Part shown: positions 25,559 through 39,155 of the stretch, in pieces
How the letters are laid out: each line of letters opens with the position of its first letter
Numbering within the stretch: the first letter of the stretch is position 1
Assembly: GCA_036365515.1 (NCBI GenBank)
Contig: CM070874.1
Coordinates: 49,792,583-49,856,582 of the forward strand
DNA from: Torymus aiolomorphi
Lineage: Eukaryota; Arthropoda; Insecta; Hymenoptera; Torymidae
Length of the DNA: 64,000 bases
Reading direction: 5' to 3'
Made by a program: the position numbers and the translations under genes
Notes under the pieces: generated by a model
What the model was told of the DNA's origin: nothing
Databases searched by the model: none
The model's input: only the letters and a program-made list of their open reading frames with translations

Positions 25559-27074
25559 TACGCTTTTCTATCGAAATGAGGTCTAGTTAGATCTCGAAAA
25601 TCGATGCTTTTCATAATCTTTAGGGATGGTGAGGTGGTAAAGATTCAAACGAATTCGTTGCGAAACGTATATGAATCGTCTTTTGATAATAATTTCTGAG
25701 CGAGTTGCGAGTGTCTTTAGAATACTTGCCCTATGGATGATTACAGAATGTTTACATTTCTCGGCCTCAAGAATAATCGATTCGAGACGCGTTCCTTGTG
25801 AACATTGCGCAGTTATTTTCTTTTATTGTACTTTTCACGACAGTTTCTCAACTTTCCGTATACTCAAAACTCGTTTGTGGATTTTTACTCTGGTAACATA
25901 AGTAATGATGAGTGAAATATTTATTTTTTATGATGTATTACTCTATAGAAAAATTTATTGATTTTAACTTTAATTAATTGCTACATTTTTAATCACATCA
26001 CAAAGTATATTTAGTAACGTAGCAAATTTAAAATAAATCTTTACTTAGTTAATTGGTAAATGTAAATTACCATTAATTGTACGTTCATCAACAAAAAAGG
26101 TCGACCTATTTTATTCGAGTGAAAGTGAGGGAAATGAATTTAAAATTTATGAAATACAACGGTAGAGAAGATTTACGCTTCTTACGAGTAGATACAGTAA
26201 TGTTGTTGGCTGGCTTTTTATAATGCAATTAGATTCTAATATCTCATTATACTTTATGTACTGTGAATATTCTGTACTTTAATTATTTTAAAGTAAATAT
26301 CAGAAATGGTTTAGGCATATTTAAATGATCGATGAAACAACATAAATCTAAATATAAAGTATGTCTCCACACAGCTAATGAAATTAAAAACAATTTGGAG
26401 AGGTCTTTTTGTAAATCAAACTTCACTACGCATCAGCAGTCGAGTACCTGTGTTTGATGTACATGTCCCACTGACCATTCACTATTCCTATCAGTAGATC
26501 GATTTCCATTTTCGAGTCACCATTCATCACCTCGTCAGTCTCACCCGCCGCGCCGGTTTCACCCGAGCACCAAGCACGCGAACACCCAGAAGCCTCTCAT
26601 CGCCGCATTCGTGCAATAAGCGCATCCTCGGAACCATACGAGATCCTCGGCTATACAGACTACACATACGATCTCCCGCATCCGCAGCATCTCACGGCAC
26701 AAGCCTCGCTTTCCTATAGCGAACTCGCGTCGCCTTTCTACATTGGTATAAATAAACTTTATACGAGCGGCCACACGTGTGAGAGGGGAATCTCAAGAGC
26801 GCTCATGCGGCAAAGGAAATTCAAATGTCCCCGTGACCTAGACCTATAGATCGACGATAGTTTTTGCGGTGAAATCTGCAGCTCGCGTCCCCGATCGGAA
26901 TTTCGCATAAGTTATCCGCGCACTCGCGGCGCTCATCCTCGCACGTGCACGCGCATAACGTATTGGAGAGGATATAATGCGAAAGCCGAGCTTAACACGC
27001 GCCGCGCCGTTTTCAATGCGAGTAAGAGTGATTTACATTGCCGAGCGTAAGTATCGCTGCTCGATGGCGTTTTC

Positions 27075-27092
27075 ACGCGCGCGCGCGCGCGC
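27075..27092. repeat. (CG)n run
   Basis: Nine CG dinucleotides in a row inside a CpG-rich island; a potential Z-DNA tract. Confidence 0.9.
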
Positions 27093-29352
27093 CTCCAGGG
27101 TAGCTGAATTATGCGCGCGCGTAGGTATACGTGTGTGTACGCCGGGTGCCCGGTGATAATGAATATATTATTTTCGTGTGGGAGAGAGAGAGAATGGAAG
27201 TGGAAATGGAAATTAACGGCATATGTTACGCGGCTGCGCGCTAGCGGGGGGAAAATGATTTTCGCTTTCGGTCGTCGACGCGACGCTGCCGAGGGAAAGT
27301 CATTATATCGAGGAGGGGAAAGTGATAAAGAATCCGTGATTGCCGCAGTACCCCGCGAGATCGACAGCTTCGGTTACGCGCGGAGACGCGCGCGCGTCAA
27401 TAATTTATAGGGCGCCGAGAGAAATATGCGATTAGCGCGCGGCTCGAAATTGTCGTGGTGAAACTTTTTCATGTACTTGTCAACGGGGCTATTGTGCCGC
27501 TGTATGGCCATTCTGCCGGTAGTAAGTGGCGTTCATTGGGAAAGCACCGGATCGGTAACGCTGACTAATCGTTATGGTGTAAAATCTTTATTTCTCCTTG
27601 CTTCTAATAATTTCTGTCTCGCCTGTGGGCCGCGGCGCATCTTCTCGGATCGCGGCGCTGATGTACGTAAGAAGTCGTCAATGTTTATGGGAAACGTTAA
27701 AGGCTTACTTGCGGATTTTCGTTTAATAGTCAATCACCGGCCTGGGTTTTGAAATCAATTTTTTTTAGACATTAAGGTGATGAGTTGGGTATCGTCACTT
27801 TACAAATAACAAAGAAACATATTAAATGAACGTTAAACTTTTTTTTTCTAATTTCTCAGCTTTCTCTCTCGCTGCATTGTATTTGATACATTTTTACGAA
27901 TTTCTAAAACAAGATAAAAATTTATACAGTAAGCCAACGCATTTATCGAGTGCGATCAGCTAAAATTATTACCTGCATGGCAGTGAAATACTTTTATGTG
28001 CCGGGATATAACGATTTAAACGTCGTAATTGCAGCAGTTACTTTGCCTCGTAAATTTATGCAAATAGTACTCCAAATAGGAGTAATAAAAAGAATATGCG
28101 CGTGCAATAAAATTTGGCGATATTTTTTTGTCTCATTGGCTAATCAGCCCGTAAAACGTCCACGAGCCTCGTTCTTATTAATAATTAAATTTAACAACAG
28201 TTTTGCGTAATTGCCAAATATAACGTGCAATAAATGAGTATAAAAACGAAATTATTATGATTACGTATAAGAAATCATACTTGACATAACAAGTCTGCCG
28301 GTATAAAGCAAATAGCTGCGCGACGTGCCGTTACCTTGCGTAAATTTTTGACAGGCGGCGGTAATCCATCAGCAACGCAAATCCGGCGATAAATCAAGCG
28401 AGCTTACGGTATATATGCAACTTGATACAGTGCGGCTAGGTGTAATTATATACACCGGGAGTCGAATCGGCTGCACATTATCCGCGCATAAACATTCCCC
28501 CGATCGGTTTGAATTTTCGTCCACGGGGGGCAAAATTATAGCCATTTCGCACATTTATTTAGAAACTCAGCCGCTAATGGCAATCGTCACACGCCCGGCG
28601 AGACTCGAACTTGCGACAATGTCGCGCGCGCGTGCGGCCCGCCGCGTAATAGTATAGTTATGAAACGCGCAACTAATAAAGGATCTATTAAAACTGCGCG
28701 GCAAAGGGAAAAAGCGCAGAGGGAGAAACGAGATAATGCGCGGGGGGCGCGAAACCGCAGGCGCGCCGCTCAAGAGCAGCTACACTTGCCACATCGGCGC
28801 GAGACCGCAAGAGACGAGTCGCGAATTTCGCACGATAATTATACGAGCGCGCGCCGGGACACCCGCGCCGCTGATGTATGATTATTGCGCTTGATGCTGG
28901 CGAACGAGCCGAACCCCCTCTGAGCGCGCCGCCCTAATTCTTCCGTCGTTACTGTATATTCATGATTTTCTTCCGATTCGATAACGTTCCTGGATCTTTT
29001 TTCTAAATTCTTGGGAATAAATGTTTTCGACAATTTTACCAAGAATGTATTAACATTCATTTGCAAGTTGTAATTCATATTTATATAGAAATATTTAAAT
29101 GAAGAATTTATTGCTCATGTTTATACTCGACTTGGTATTAAGATTTTTCACTACAGTAAAGCTGTATTTTATTATCAACATATAATGATTAGCATTACGA
29201 CATAAAGAGGAATCTTGAAAGGATTCTAAAATAAAGTACAGGTGTTACAAGATACCAGTTGAAATAACTAAATTATTTTCAAAATCTCATGAAGAGAGAA
29301 AAAACCGTATCAGACGATACGAAAATTTTTAATGATATTCTCTTATGATGTA

Positions 29353-29693
29353 TATACAACTTGTTCTGAAAATGTATGCGTCTGTAAACATAATCCTGTA
29401 GAGTACAAAATTCTAAGAAAAAAGTTCCTTTACTATTTTTTCATATGACTAGTATTTTTTTAGTAACTGATGTGTTTAAATTCTTTGTTTTTAATAGAAA
29501 ACGTATACCTATGTTTATAAGATGATATCTATAGATATACAATTCCTATTAAAAACAAACAATTTAAACACATCAGTTACTAGAAAAGTACTAGTCATAT
29601 GAAAAAATGGTAAAGGAACTTTTTTCTTAGAATTTTGCGCTCTACAGGATTATGTTTATAACAGACGCATACATTTTCCGAACAAGTTGTATA
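29353..29693. repeat. Long inverted repeat, arms of about 145 bp
   Basis: The left arm (about 29353-29499) starts TATACAACTTGTTCTGAAAA and the right arm (about 29547-29693) ends with its near complement (TTTTCCGAACAAGTTGTATA). Blocks such as AAGTTCCTTTAC, CATATGACTAGTA and AACTGATGTGTTTAAA match perfectly. Mismatches are few and include small indels. The 47-base spacer is AT-rich. No coding content and no clear target duplication. Confidence 0.9.
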
Positions 29694-32600
29694 CGAGTGC
29701 TTTCAAAACTGGATTATTAATATTGTTGATATGAAATGCAGACAGAGTTATTACACATTGTTATGTTACACACTTTTCCCTGGACCTTATCTTTATCTGC
29801 ATCTGTCCTCATTTTCGTAAAATATTTTGAGAAAGTGTGTGAAAAGAAGTGCTTGACACCTTGCTCATTTGAATAGCTGACGTCGATTTTCGTGGGTGTC
29901 TGTCGCAATAGATTTCTAATTATAATGCATATTTGTGCACGTACCCGCCAACATTATTCTCGTGCCTTTTTCGCAGACTCCTTAACCTCAAGGTCGTTCT
30001 TTTTTGTTCCTCAAAGTAAGTTGATTAATATTGGCGCGTTATTTTTGCAAGAGGTTGTAAAATACCCGTGGATACTTGCAATTATTATTATTGAGGTCGT
30101 GCAAACTTTCATAAATCATGATAATTTTATTCCAGAGATATTTATTTAGATACTTTTATATCAAGCCCAGCTAGGATTGAACCATAGTATAGCATTAATT
30201 TAAATATGAAGAAATATAAGTGTTCATAAAAAATATTAATAAACGAGTTTAACACAATGTTTTCTAATATACTAAATGTACATAAGATCAAAATATATCC
30301 ATAAATCTGTCAAGTTCAAAAGATCTCTATATAAAACTAATTAACTTCGCTTAAAGAAGAACGTAAGAATCAGTAGTTACAAGTATTAGCAGCGCAAGTG
30401 GACTTTATTTAAAAATATAAGCGTGATAAAACATTATACGTGAAGTTTGCAACGATTGGCGAGAAGAAGCTAGAAATCGAGGGGCTCAGTGAGTCTTCAT
30501 GGAGATATCGAAAAAAGCCTTCCAGACGCATTCGCACGATCGCGCGTCTGGCACTCTCGGGGTGAGCGTCATTATCTGGGACCCACGATCTCTTTGGGGA
30601 TATTTCACGTTTCTCACATTCGCCTGGAATATATGAGCTCGCTGCTCCGTCTTTCTCCCGTCCGATTTTCTAGGGAGATTAAGCCCTCCCTCCCCTCCTT
30701 TGTCCCCCGCCGCCACCGCCGCGACGTTTCGACACGTGCGCATTGTGCGGCAGGTGCATGTAGCGGGCGCGAGAAAGACCGAGCCGGAGAAACAATGTCA
30801 CTCGGCTATGCGCGCGCTGCACGTCTAATGACATAACCCCCGGCGGCAGCAGCGGCAACTCTGATATGCGCAAGCAAGGACGTCATTTGGATCTTACAAG
30901 TTCCCGGGCTTTTGCGCGCGGATTTGTCAGCTCGCTTTATTTTTCAGCGAGGATTCTGCAGCCTGTGAAAATGGGCGGAGATTTGGAAATTTGCTTGGAG
31001 TTGCCGGGTCTCATTTTCAAATTAGGGAAAGGAGTTTTCAGTGGCACGAAAAAGGATGATTGGAAAGTTGCGAAATTTGTCTTGCTGTCTGGGAACGAGG
31101 AGCAGCAAACTAAATCGGCAACAGCTGATGTTCCTCACGGTCCATTTATGCTACATGTTTCTTTCAGAAGTTTTATGAATGGAATTCCTTATTGAAATTT
31201 AAACAAAGACTTGTGAAAGAAAAATTTGCTCCGTTACAACAAAAATGTCTTTTACTTAAAACTCGATTTTAAATTCATCAGCACTTCTAATACGAAAATG
31301 GAGAAATATCTCAACTCCCATAACTCTGAGAAACGTCGGATAGGCAAGTCTTCTTCAAATAATGTGCGAACTGCTTAAAAAAAATGTTTAATTATAAAAT
31401 CAGGACGCGCTGTATTACCGCGAGCAAACACACCGACACGCTCTAACGTTTCTTGTCTTCCCTTTTTCTTATACACTTTTCTCGTCGCGCATATATTGGC
31501 GCAACTATCATAGAAGCCATGATACTCTCGAGGAAGGAAAAAACTCCTCCGCACTCGCCGCTAACTTAATTTCTCGGCAACCTTGGCTAAGGCGCGGGAT
31601 TCTCCTTGCCGCGGCGTAGCGATAAAAGTGGAGATTTCGCGGTTTTGCAGGGCAGACTTGCCGCTTGTAGCGCGGAATAACGACGGGCAATACAATCGGC
31701 GTGTGAGGTTTGATCGCGCCTGCGCGCGCAAACAGATCTAATGCGGAGAGTTTCCTAACGAGCCGAGATTGCCTTCGCTGATTTCTCTATATTCACCTCA
31801 AAATGCGGCTCTGCGCGCGCCGATTCAAGAGTTTTTTAGTATTGGCAAATAGGGAAATCGCTCTTTTATCGGGTTTATGGGGTATCGGCAATGGGAATAT
31901 TTAGTAGGTAGTTAGGACCTTGAGGTATGCTCATCTCTCTTTAGCCTTTCTTTTGCGTAAGGAAAAACTGTTCCTGTTATTATTTCATTCAGTTCAAAAT
32001 TTTGTAATACCGACATTCTTCACGTTACGTCATAAGTTAAAAAGGTAATTTATATATACGTGGGTTGCGTTTTTACCTTAATTTAAACGGAATAAGCACC
32101 AATGATTTTCTTTGTTTCGAATTCTCATACAAGGTCTACTCAAATCATTAGCTGCAGTTCTTTACAGAAAATACTTTTTTATTATTTTGAAAGCATGGGA
32201 AAACACACATGTGTAATCATTGTTCAAGATGGCATTCAGGTCATTTATGTGTAACTCATCTTGTTTTATCACCATAGGAAAAAACTATATGTGTTTAAAC
32301 TGTTCGTAGGATTTACTTCTCTAGTTCTCATGCGATGATTCTAAACTTATAAAAAATGTCTTAAACATTTTTAAATTAGTAGGCTTTTACGTTTCCAGCA
32401 AGATCACTTTTATAATTATTGGCGATCTAGTTGAAAAGATATCTATATAAACATCTAATAAGACTTGTATTAATTTATTTAAAAGAAATATATTTATTTA
32501 AAATGTTGCTTTATTGAATAAATAAATAATATATACACATTAAAAACTATCTTGAAATACCTATACAAAAATACTATTTTTTACATAAAGTCAAGACAAT

Positions 32601-34184
32601 AAATAAAAAATAGAAATTCCTTATTAAAATTTGCTTAGAAAATAATTGTAAAAAGAACGTAATATTACCGTATAACGAAGTGGCGTGTAAATCAATCCAG
32701 TATTTAATGAGATAGTTAACTTCAACAAAAGCGCGTATTAAACTCGTGCACAGTAGAGGACCTTATTATCAATAATTTTTTTTCTTTTTTTTGCAAGTCG
32801 TAAATGAAATTATTAACAAAGGGATAATTATAAGAGTTGACGGTAAAACGCTCTCCAGCTTAACAAGTGCAATAATTTTGAAAACGTAAAACCGTTCGTT
32901 TTACGATGATTGAGATGTTCGTTGGCGATATGGCCGAAGTAAAATCAACGGCGATGATGAAGCGTTCAGGAAAGACTCGTTGCGATAGCTGCGGCGCGGA
33001 ATCGCACGTAGATCGGGCAAAAGTTTACGAGCCCGGCGCGGGTGGAGGATTGCTCGAATCCTCTCTGACCCCAAGACACTCTACTCTCGCATTCGAGAGA
33101 CTTTCACTGTAATTCCAGAGTATTATTTACGTCTTTTCCCCAGACCGGAGAAGAAGCTGTTGTTTCACGTTACTCGCCGTATGAACTAGAAATACTTTCA
33201 TTCATTTTTAATCTCCGCGCACTCGCTTAGTTATAGAGGAAGCCTTTGGACAGGAGAGCGGAGCGCTCGCGGGCTCAATTAAACGTAAATGTATAATTCA
33301 GTGTTAGAACAATAAGTCGAGATTCATGAATAATATTAGAATTAATTGTGTATATATATTTACGCAGCTGTGTAATTGCGATGAAAAAAAGTGAGAATAA
33401 TAAGCGTCAGCGCTCTTCCATTCTTCAGATAAATTAATTGTCGGACTCTCGTGTCTTGCTTTTGTCTTCCTAGCGATTTTAACGCGCGATTCATAATGAT
33501 GAATGTAAGTAATCCATTTTGTAATAACTTATAACTTTAATGAATTAAAGAAAAAAAAAAGGTTAGCTTTATTACGAATTGCTAGCTCTATTATGCGACT
33601 TTACGTAACGCGCTAATGAATAACATTAGAATGTTATTGTCGCTACCTTTATATTACTCCACGTTTTCCAGATTCAAAAGCGAAATGCACTTTGACAATT
33701 ACTATTATTTGCCTTTTCTTTCCAGAAATTGAAAAATTAAAGTGTTAAAAATTGAGTGGTAGAGCGCAATAGAAAGGTGGCGGATTGCTTAAAGTTTATT
33801 AAAGAAATAGTCATCTAAACGCAGTAGTTTCTAAACGATCTCTGCAAAATTGTTCTTTTAAAACTGAAGTAATGCGCATCTAGCAAAAGTTTAAAAACAG
33901 TTAAACGTCCTTTATTGACTATTAACGTTATTGCCTTCACGAGCGTAAAATGACAAATAATTTAAACTTGCATAAAAAGTGAATATAAATCAAAATCTCT
34001 GTATGTTTTTGTTTCACTTTTATAATCACAAACCTCACCGTCGGCGGAATTAATTAACCAAATTACGTAACATAAAAACATTCAAATAATACTTAAAATG
34101 ATATAATGCTCATATCTGTCACTTATCATAAAAGTCCAATTGTATATTGAATGCCACTCGGTCGCTTCATTCAGCGACAATAAG

Positions 34185-34186
<2 letters not shown>

Positions 34187-34215
<29 letters not shown>
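34187..34215. repeat. (CA)n microsatellite
   Basis: About 14 CA units at the edge of a CpG-rich island. Confidence 0.9.
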
Positions 34216-34217
<2 letters not shown>

Positions 34218-36195
34218 CTTCCTCGTGTTACGTAAAGGCAATAAATTCCCCGATTCAGCATCATTCGATCGGGGCACACCAAAAGCGAGCCCGCCTCGCA
34301 GAAATTGCCGCGGCGGCGCTGCACGAGCCGAGTTTTTCGTCGCGGGATGTTTCAATGGCCCGCGAGCACATTCAAAGGACCCTAATTGCAAGCCAAGACG
34401 CTCAATTACCCATTCTACGCTGGGCTGGCAATTCCTGCCTTTCTTTTTTTCCTTTCTTTCCTGAATTCGCCGCGGCACGCGGGGCTGCGCATTGGCGTCC
34501 CTTAGGAAAACGAAACTCTCGCTTGGTTTGTTTATGGATACTTGATTAATTTGATAACGTGCGCGTGCACGCGCCGATATTTTTCGACGATTAATTTCAG
34601 CGTTGCGCGCGTACACAAAGAGACTTTTACTTGCATGCATGGGAAAATATATAAAACTTTCCAATCGACGCGTCGTGTGTTGCGCGCGTCAATTTTAATA
34701 CCTTCCGCAATATAAAACACCTTTTCTGCGTAGGATGGCATATTTTTAGTGTGAGCTGCATTCTGTACTTTTAATGACGGTCAAAGCTAGTGAAAATTTT
34801 CAATCATGAAAGATAAATCAATATATATCTTTGCATAATAATGCCAAATGATTGAATCAGATATTACACGTCAAATCTTCGTTGCGTCTTTATTTCAAAA
34901 CGCGTGCTGAAAATAGGTAATAAAATAGTGTATTCTATAATGCATAAAACAATAATACAATATCTGTATTGGAGTTTGTAATGGAGTTGAGAAATATACA
35001 ATATATAATGTTAATTTCTTACATAATCCCTTTAAAATAATCTCAATACAATCGTATGACCCTTGAAATTACTATATTTGATTATTATTTTTCTTTATCT
35101 AACATAAAGGTCAAATCTGAACCACCTGAGCTTTAATATTCTAAAACAGAGTCTGTAAATTTCCTTTTTTTTTATTCTGATTTGTACATATAGTATACAG
35201 TCAACATCATTGAGTAGTTTTCCCCAAAATAAGAGTCTTTTCCCTCTGGAATTCTGAATCTGATGAGAAAACTTTATTTTTATTTTTCATACAAAAAATA
35301 TTATATTTCAAACCACGTCAATACACGCGATAACCCAGCGTTCGTAAGTGTTTGATTAGCGCACACCTTCACAGTCAGTCCCGCAGTCATCCTTATTAAG
35401 CGTATTCGACTGCAACAGCCGTGCATGTGCTCGCGAGCGGCTGCTCCTTGCGTAATCTCGAGCAGCATCGGCGAGAAATCCAATTTGCCGTGGCGCGCAT
35501 ATACGGGGCATGACGCGAGCGCGGGTCGCCCGCCACCAGGAAAAGGAAGCGCGCCCGCGGGCCTAGGAAGAATCGCGGTGCGCGAGGGAGCTGTCGTGTA
35601 TGTCTATATGTACCCCTTCGATGTCGGCGATGTTCATATCGCGCGGTGGGGAAACATGTGGAGCAGAGGCGCTGCATAGCTGAGAGGATCGTGTAGGAGA
35701 TTGAATTTATTACCGCTTGTGTTCGGGGTTATGCTTCCGACTTGATCGTCTTGATGAACTTATTCACTCGGGGTTTGATTGATTTGGTTATTATACAGCT
35801 TCTGCTGATAAATATAACATTTGGTGGCTATTCATTTGTATAGAAGGCAATAATAATATTTAAGTAAATAGTTCGTAGAAGAAGCGTCGCATAGTAGATA
35901 TATATGGGAACTTATTTGTATAGCAACATTATTAATTTTGTTTAATTGTACGTGTATATTATGCAGGCTTGTACGTAACTTTTTAAACTTTTCATATTAC
36001 AAACTATTTGTTCAAACGCCCTAATCTCTATTTAACTATAGTTTTAAAGTACTTGTGAGTACACAAATTAAAAAATGTCTTAAAATAAAATAAAGTATAG
36101 GAACAAATTAAAAATTTAATAAGAACACTTATAAACACTCGAAAAGATTGAAAAGATTAACTACGTGATCATCGTCATTTTCCAGGTGAGAGATC

Positions 36196-36477
36196 GTGAT
36201 TAATGGCTTTGTGGGTTATAAAAAGATCAAGTACTCTGCTAGGTATGGTAAATTAACAGTATACATGGAAAATAAAGAGAGTTTAACTATCGATGAAAAG
36301 CGTAAATTAGTGTCAGCATTGGAGCCCATAAAGGTTCATCACAGAAGGAAAAAATGTCAATTTAAAGTAAAATACACATTCATGGGTGATAAATTATCCA
36401 CAAATAGAGCTTTTACGCTTTTTGAATATAATTATGTTGTAGATCGGCAAGGAAGTCAGAATACAGGGCTAAGTTAG
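36196..36477 (+). other. Unassigned 93-codon open frame
   Basis: An ATG-to-stop frame in an otherwise stop-rich AT stretch encodes a Lys-rich, mixed-composition peptide with segments such as GKLTVYMENKESLT, DEKRKLVSALEPIK and FKVKYTFMGDK. Its composition looks more protein-like than the frames in the CpG islands. A TTTTCCAG acceptor-like site at about 36178-36185 lies 10 bases upstream of the ATG. I recognise no domain. It could be an exon, a decayed gene or transposon fragment, or chance. Confidence 0.25.
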
Positions 36478-38456
36478 AAAGCATAACTGCAAAAATGTGT
36501 ATTATTTAAAAAGATATAATGTGGGGTAGACCTCTATAAAGAGCTCCTTAAAATTGCCAGTTCATCACTATAGGAAACAAGTCGCCGGATTGTGGCGCTA
36601 AATCCACGCACGCACGCGACCGCGGCATAATTTAAGAATATTCCCCAGCAATATAAATGGCAAGCCGCGGCGCATGCAGCGATTGAGCGCGGACTCTAAA
36701 TTTTTTGCAGCGCGCGCACACGTGTGCACACGTATTATATATATACATGCATGTGAAGATAGGGCGAGCGAGCGGGTCCCCGACTTTCACCTTTCGCCTC
36801 GTCCCGCGCATCACACAAGACTATATACTTATACACGAGATTGGAGTCGTCGACTCCTCTGTAGCTCCGCTGTGTGTTGGCCAGCAGCTGCACGCTGTAG
36901 CTGTGCATCTTCCTATCGGCGCGCTTGTAAGACGCGCTCTCGATTTCTCGCGACTGATTTGAGCTTCTATCCAGATAGAGAGTTGTAGGACTCACCTACA
37001 CCGCCGCGTCTTTTTTGTCCTCAGTCTGATCGGCACTGCAGTTCTTCTGCCTTATATATCGTTAGAGCGAGGATCGTGACTTTGTCGCTGTCTTGCCTCA
37101 TCGCTTAAACCGATTAAAATTCGAATGATTTTGTATACTATAGGTAATATTTATAATGACACACCCTTTCATGTTGTACATGCATATTCTAAAGATTTAC
37201 TAATTTGTGGAAATTGAAACTCAGGACACCATTTGTATCATCGACATTTCAATCAGCAGGTAAAAGTATTTGATTATGACAGGGGGGAAGGTGTTGTTGA
37301 CTGATTCAATAAGCCAATGTATGTGCCGTCATTAGGGTTTATTGCCCTTCTCATGATTTATGATACCTCCACCGTTGCATAACAAAAGATGAAATCGCGG
37401 TTCACGATTATCCGCTTCGTGACGTCCAATCAAATAATCAATCACATATGCGTTTCTTCGTACTATGATGAAAGCTAATTTTTGGAAAATTGAATGTAGT
37501 GAAACAAAATCAGGTGTAACTATTCTAGTTGTCTTTTAACTTGTATAAACTTGAATATACATACGTCTTTTATACATATAATATTATCGGCTTATTTAAT
37601 GGATGAATAAATTCCGATCTGCAAAGTAGATTATTCTGACGACAGCAATCACTTAAGCATAACAGGTAATTCATTGTCTGGAAACTGTCTCGTGATTTGC
37701 AAAGTAAAATTGCATCTCATGCAAACCAACCTTTATATAAAATTACCCATTTATGTATCTTCTCTTTAATAGTCGGTTGCATAATTGGCTACCTATATAT
37801 TCAAAATATGTACGTTGCTTTCCGCAAGATCACAATTTCTACTTTTATCCTATAAATTTCTCTGTTTTCACTAAACCCCCATATTGCTCTTCACAGCAAA
37901 AAACTCAATCGCAAACGAATCAACGAAGAAGCAAGATTCGCTGGTAGCATATCCACACATACACACACACACACGCGCGCGGTCGATCACTCGTCCATCA
38001 TCAGCCGTCGTCACGATTCGGTTTCACTCACGTCGATCGATCTCTATTACAGCGCCATTCGAAAGTGCCGCCGTGCGCGCGATCAACGGAGGCGCGCGTC
38101 TGCCGCGACCTTGCTCGCATGGTGATCATCCGCGCGATAAGTCGCTAAACACGGGAATCTCTTTCTCCGAGGGCTGGGACGACGCGTCGGGCTTTCTTTC
38201 CTTTATTCCACGCTTTTTTTTCGAGTTTCACGCGAGTCTTGTTGGAGGTTGCGTGTAAGACTATGGCTTTACGTTTCGGAGAAATTCAATGGGTTTAATT
38301 ACTTTCGCTTTTGCCTGCGTAGTTCTGTTATTTGCTGAGCGGAGCTACTTACAATTTTCTTTATTCTCCCTTCGTGAACTGAGAAAGTCGAGTGGTTGAG
38401 GAAGATCATCAAAGCAACTTAATTGTATTATGTGATTAATTAATTAAAAAACCGAC

Positions 38457-39155
38457 CACAGGTATGTATTTAAAAAAATTGTGTCAAATTCAAGCACTAA
38501 TATGCAATGTTGATTTCTCGAAACTTCACAAACTCATCTTTTCAAAATTGCTACTTCTAATTGCAGGCCATGTAAAAACCCAAAAACTACATTCATCTGA
38601 CTTGCAAACATTAGCCTACTTGCAAAAAAGAAATTACACAGTACTGTACGGCCGTGACTTCTTGTATATGTTTGTTAGGCTTTTAAGTTTCTTAATATTA
38701 CTATAGCATTTATGCAACGACTCGCTCATAACTACCAGCATGCTCCTAAACAGCTTTTAGTCTTTGCTTAAAAATTAATATGATATAACTGTATATTTTC
38801 CAGTTAACAGTTTAAGTGTACGTACAGGTATATATAGTTCAAGAAATTGTGTCAAATTCAAATACTATACAATGTTGCTTTTTCGAAACTTCACAAATTC
38901 ATCTTTTCAAAATTGCTACTTCTAATTGCAGGCCATGTAAAAGCCCAAAAACTACATTCATCTGACTTCCAAACATTAACCTACTTGAAAGAAAGAAATT
39001 ATACAGTACTGCATGGCCGTGACTTCTTGTATATGTTTGTTAAACTTCTAAGTCTCTTCGTAACTACCAGCATGCTCCTAAACAGCTTTTAGTCCTTGCT
39101 TAAAGATTAATATGAGATAACTCTACATTTTCCAGACAACAGTTTAAGTATAAGT
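38457..39155 (+). repeat. Tandem duplication of an about 370-bp unit
   Basis: Copy 1 (about 38457-38824) and copy 2 (about 38825-39155) are roughly 90% identical by eye. Both start ACAGGTAT, contain TTCACAAA(C/T)TCATCTTTTC and end ACAGTTTAAGT. Copy 2 lacks about 34 bp present near 38696-38729 in copy 1. Each copy keeps an open frame on the plus strand (80 and 81 codons) with shared segments such as KLHK-IFSKLLLLIAGHVK, QKLHSSD and GRDFLYMFV. Whether the frames are translated is unknown; I recognise no family. Confidence 0.8.

Noticed and set aside
28560..28660. tRNA-like T-arm on the minus strand (AGTTCGAGTCTCGC with a CGGGCGTG end)
   Set aside because: The box-B-like motif is good, but no matching 5' acceptor strand, D-arm or anticodon arm lies in the expected 60-80 bases; one T-stem pair is also mismatched.
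30866..31195. 109-codon plus-strand frame, considered as a small gene
   Set aside because: No domain, no promoter or splice context; it begins within a CpG-rich island where long frames are common on both strands.
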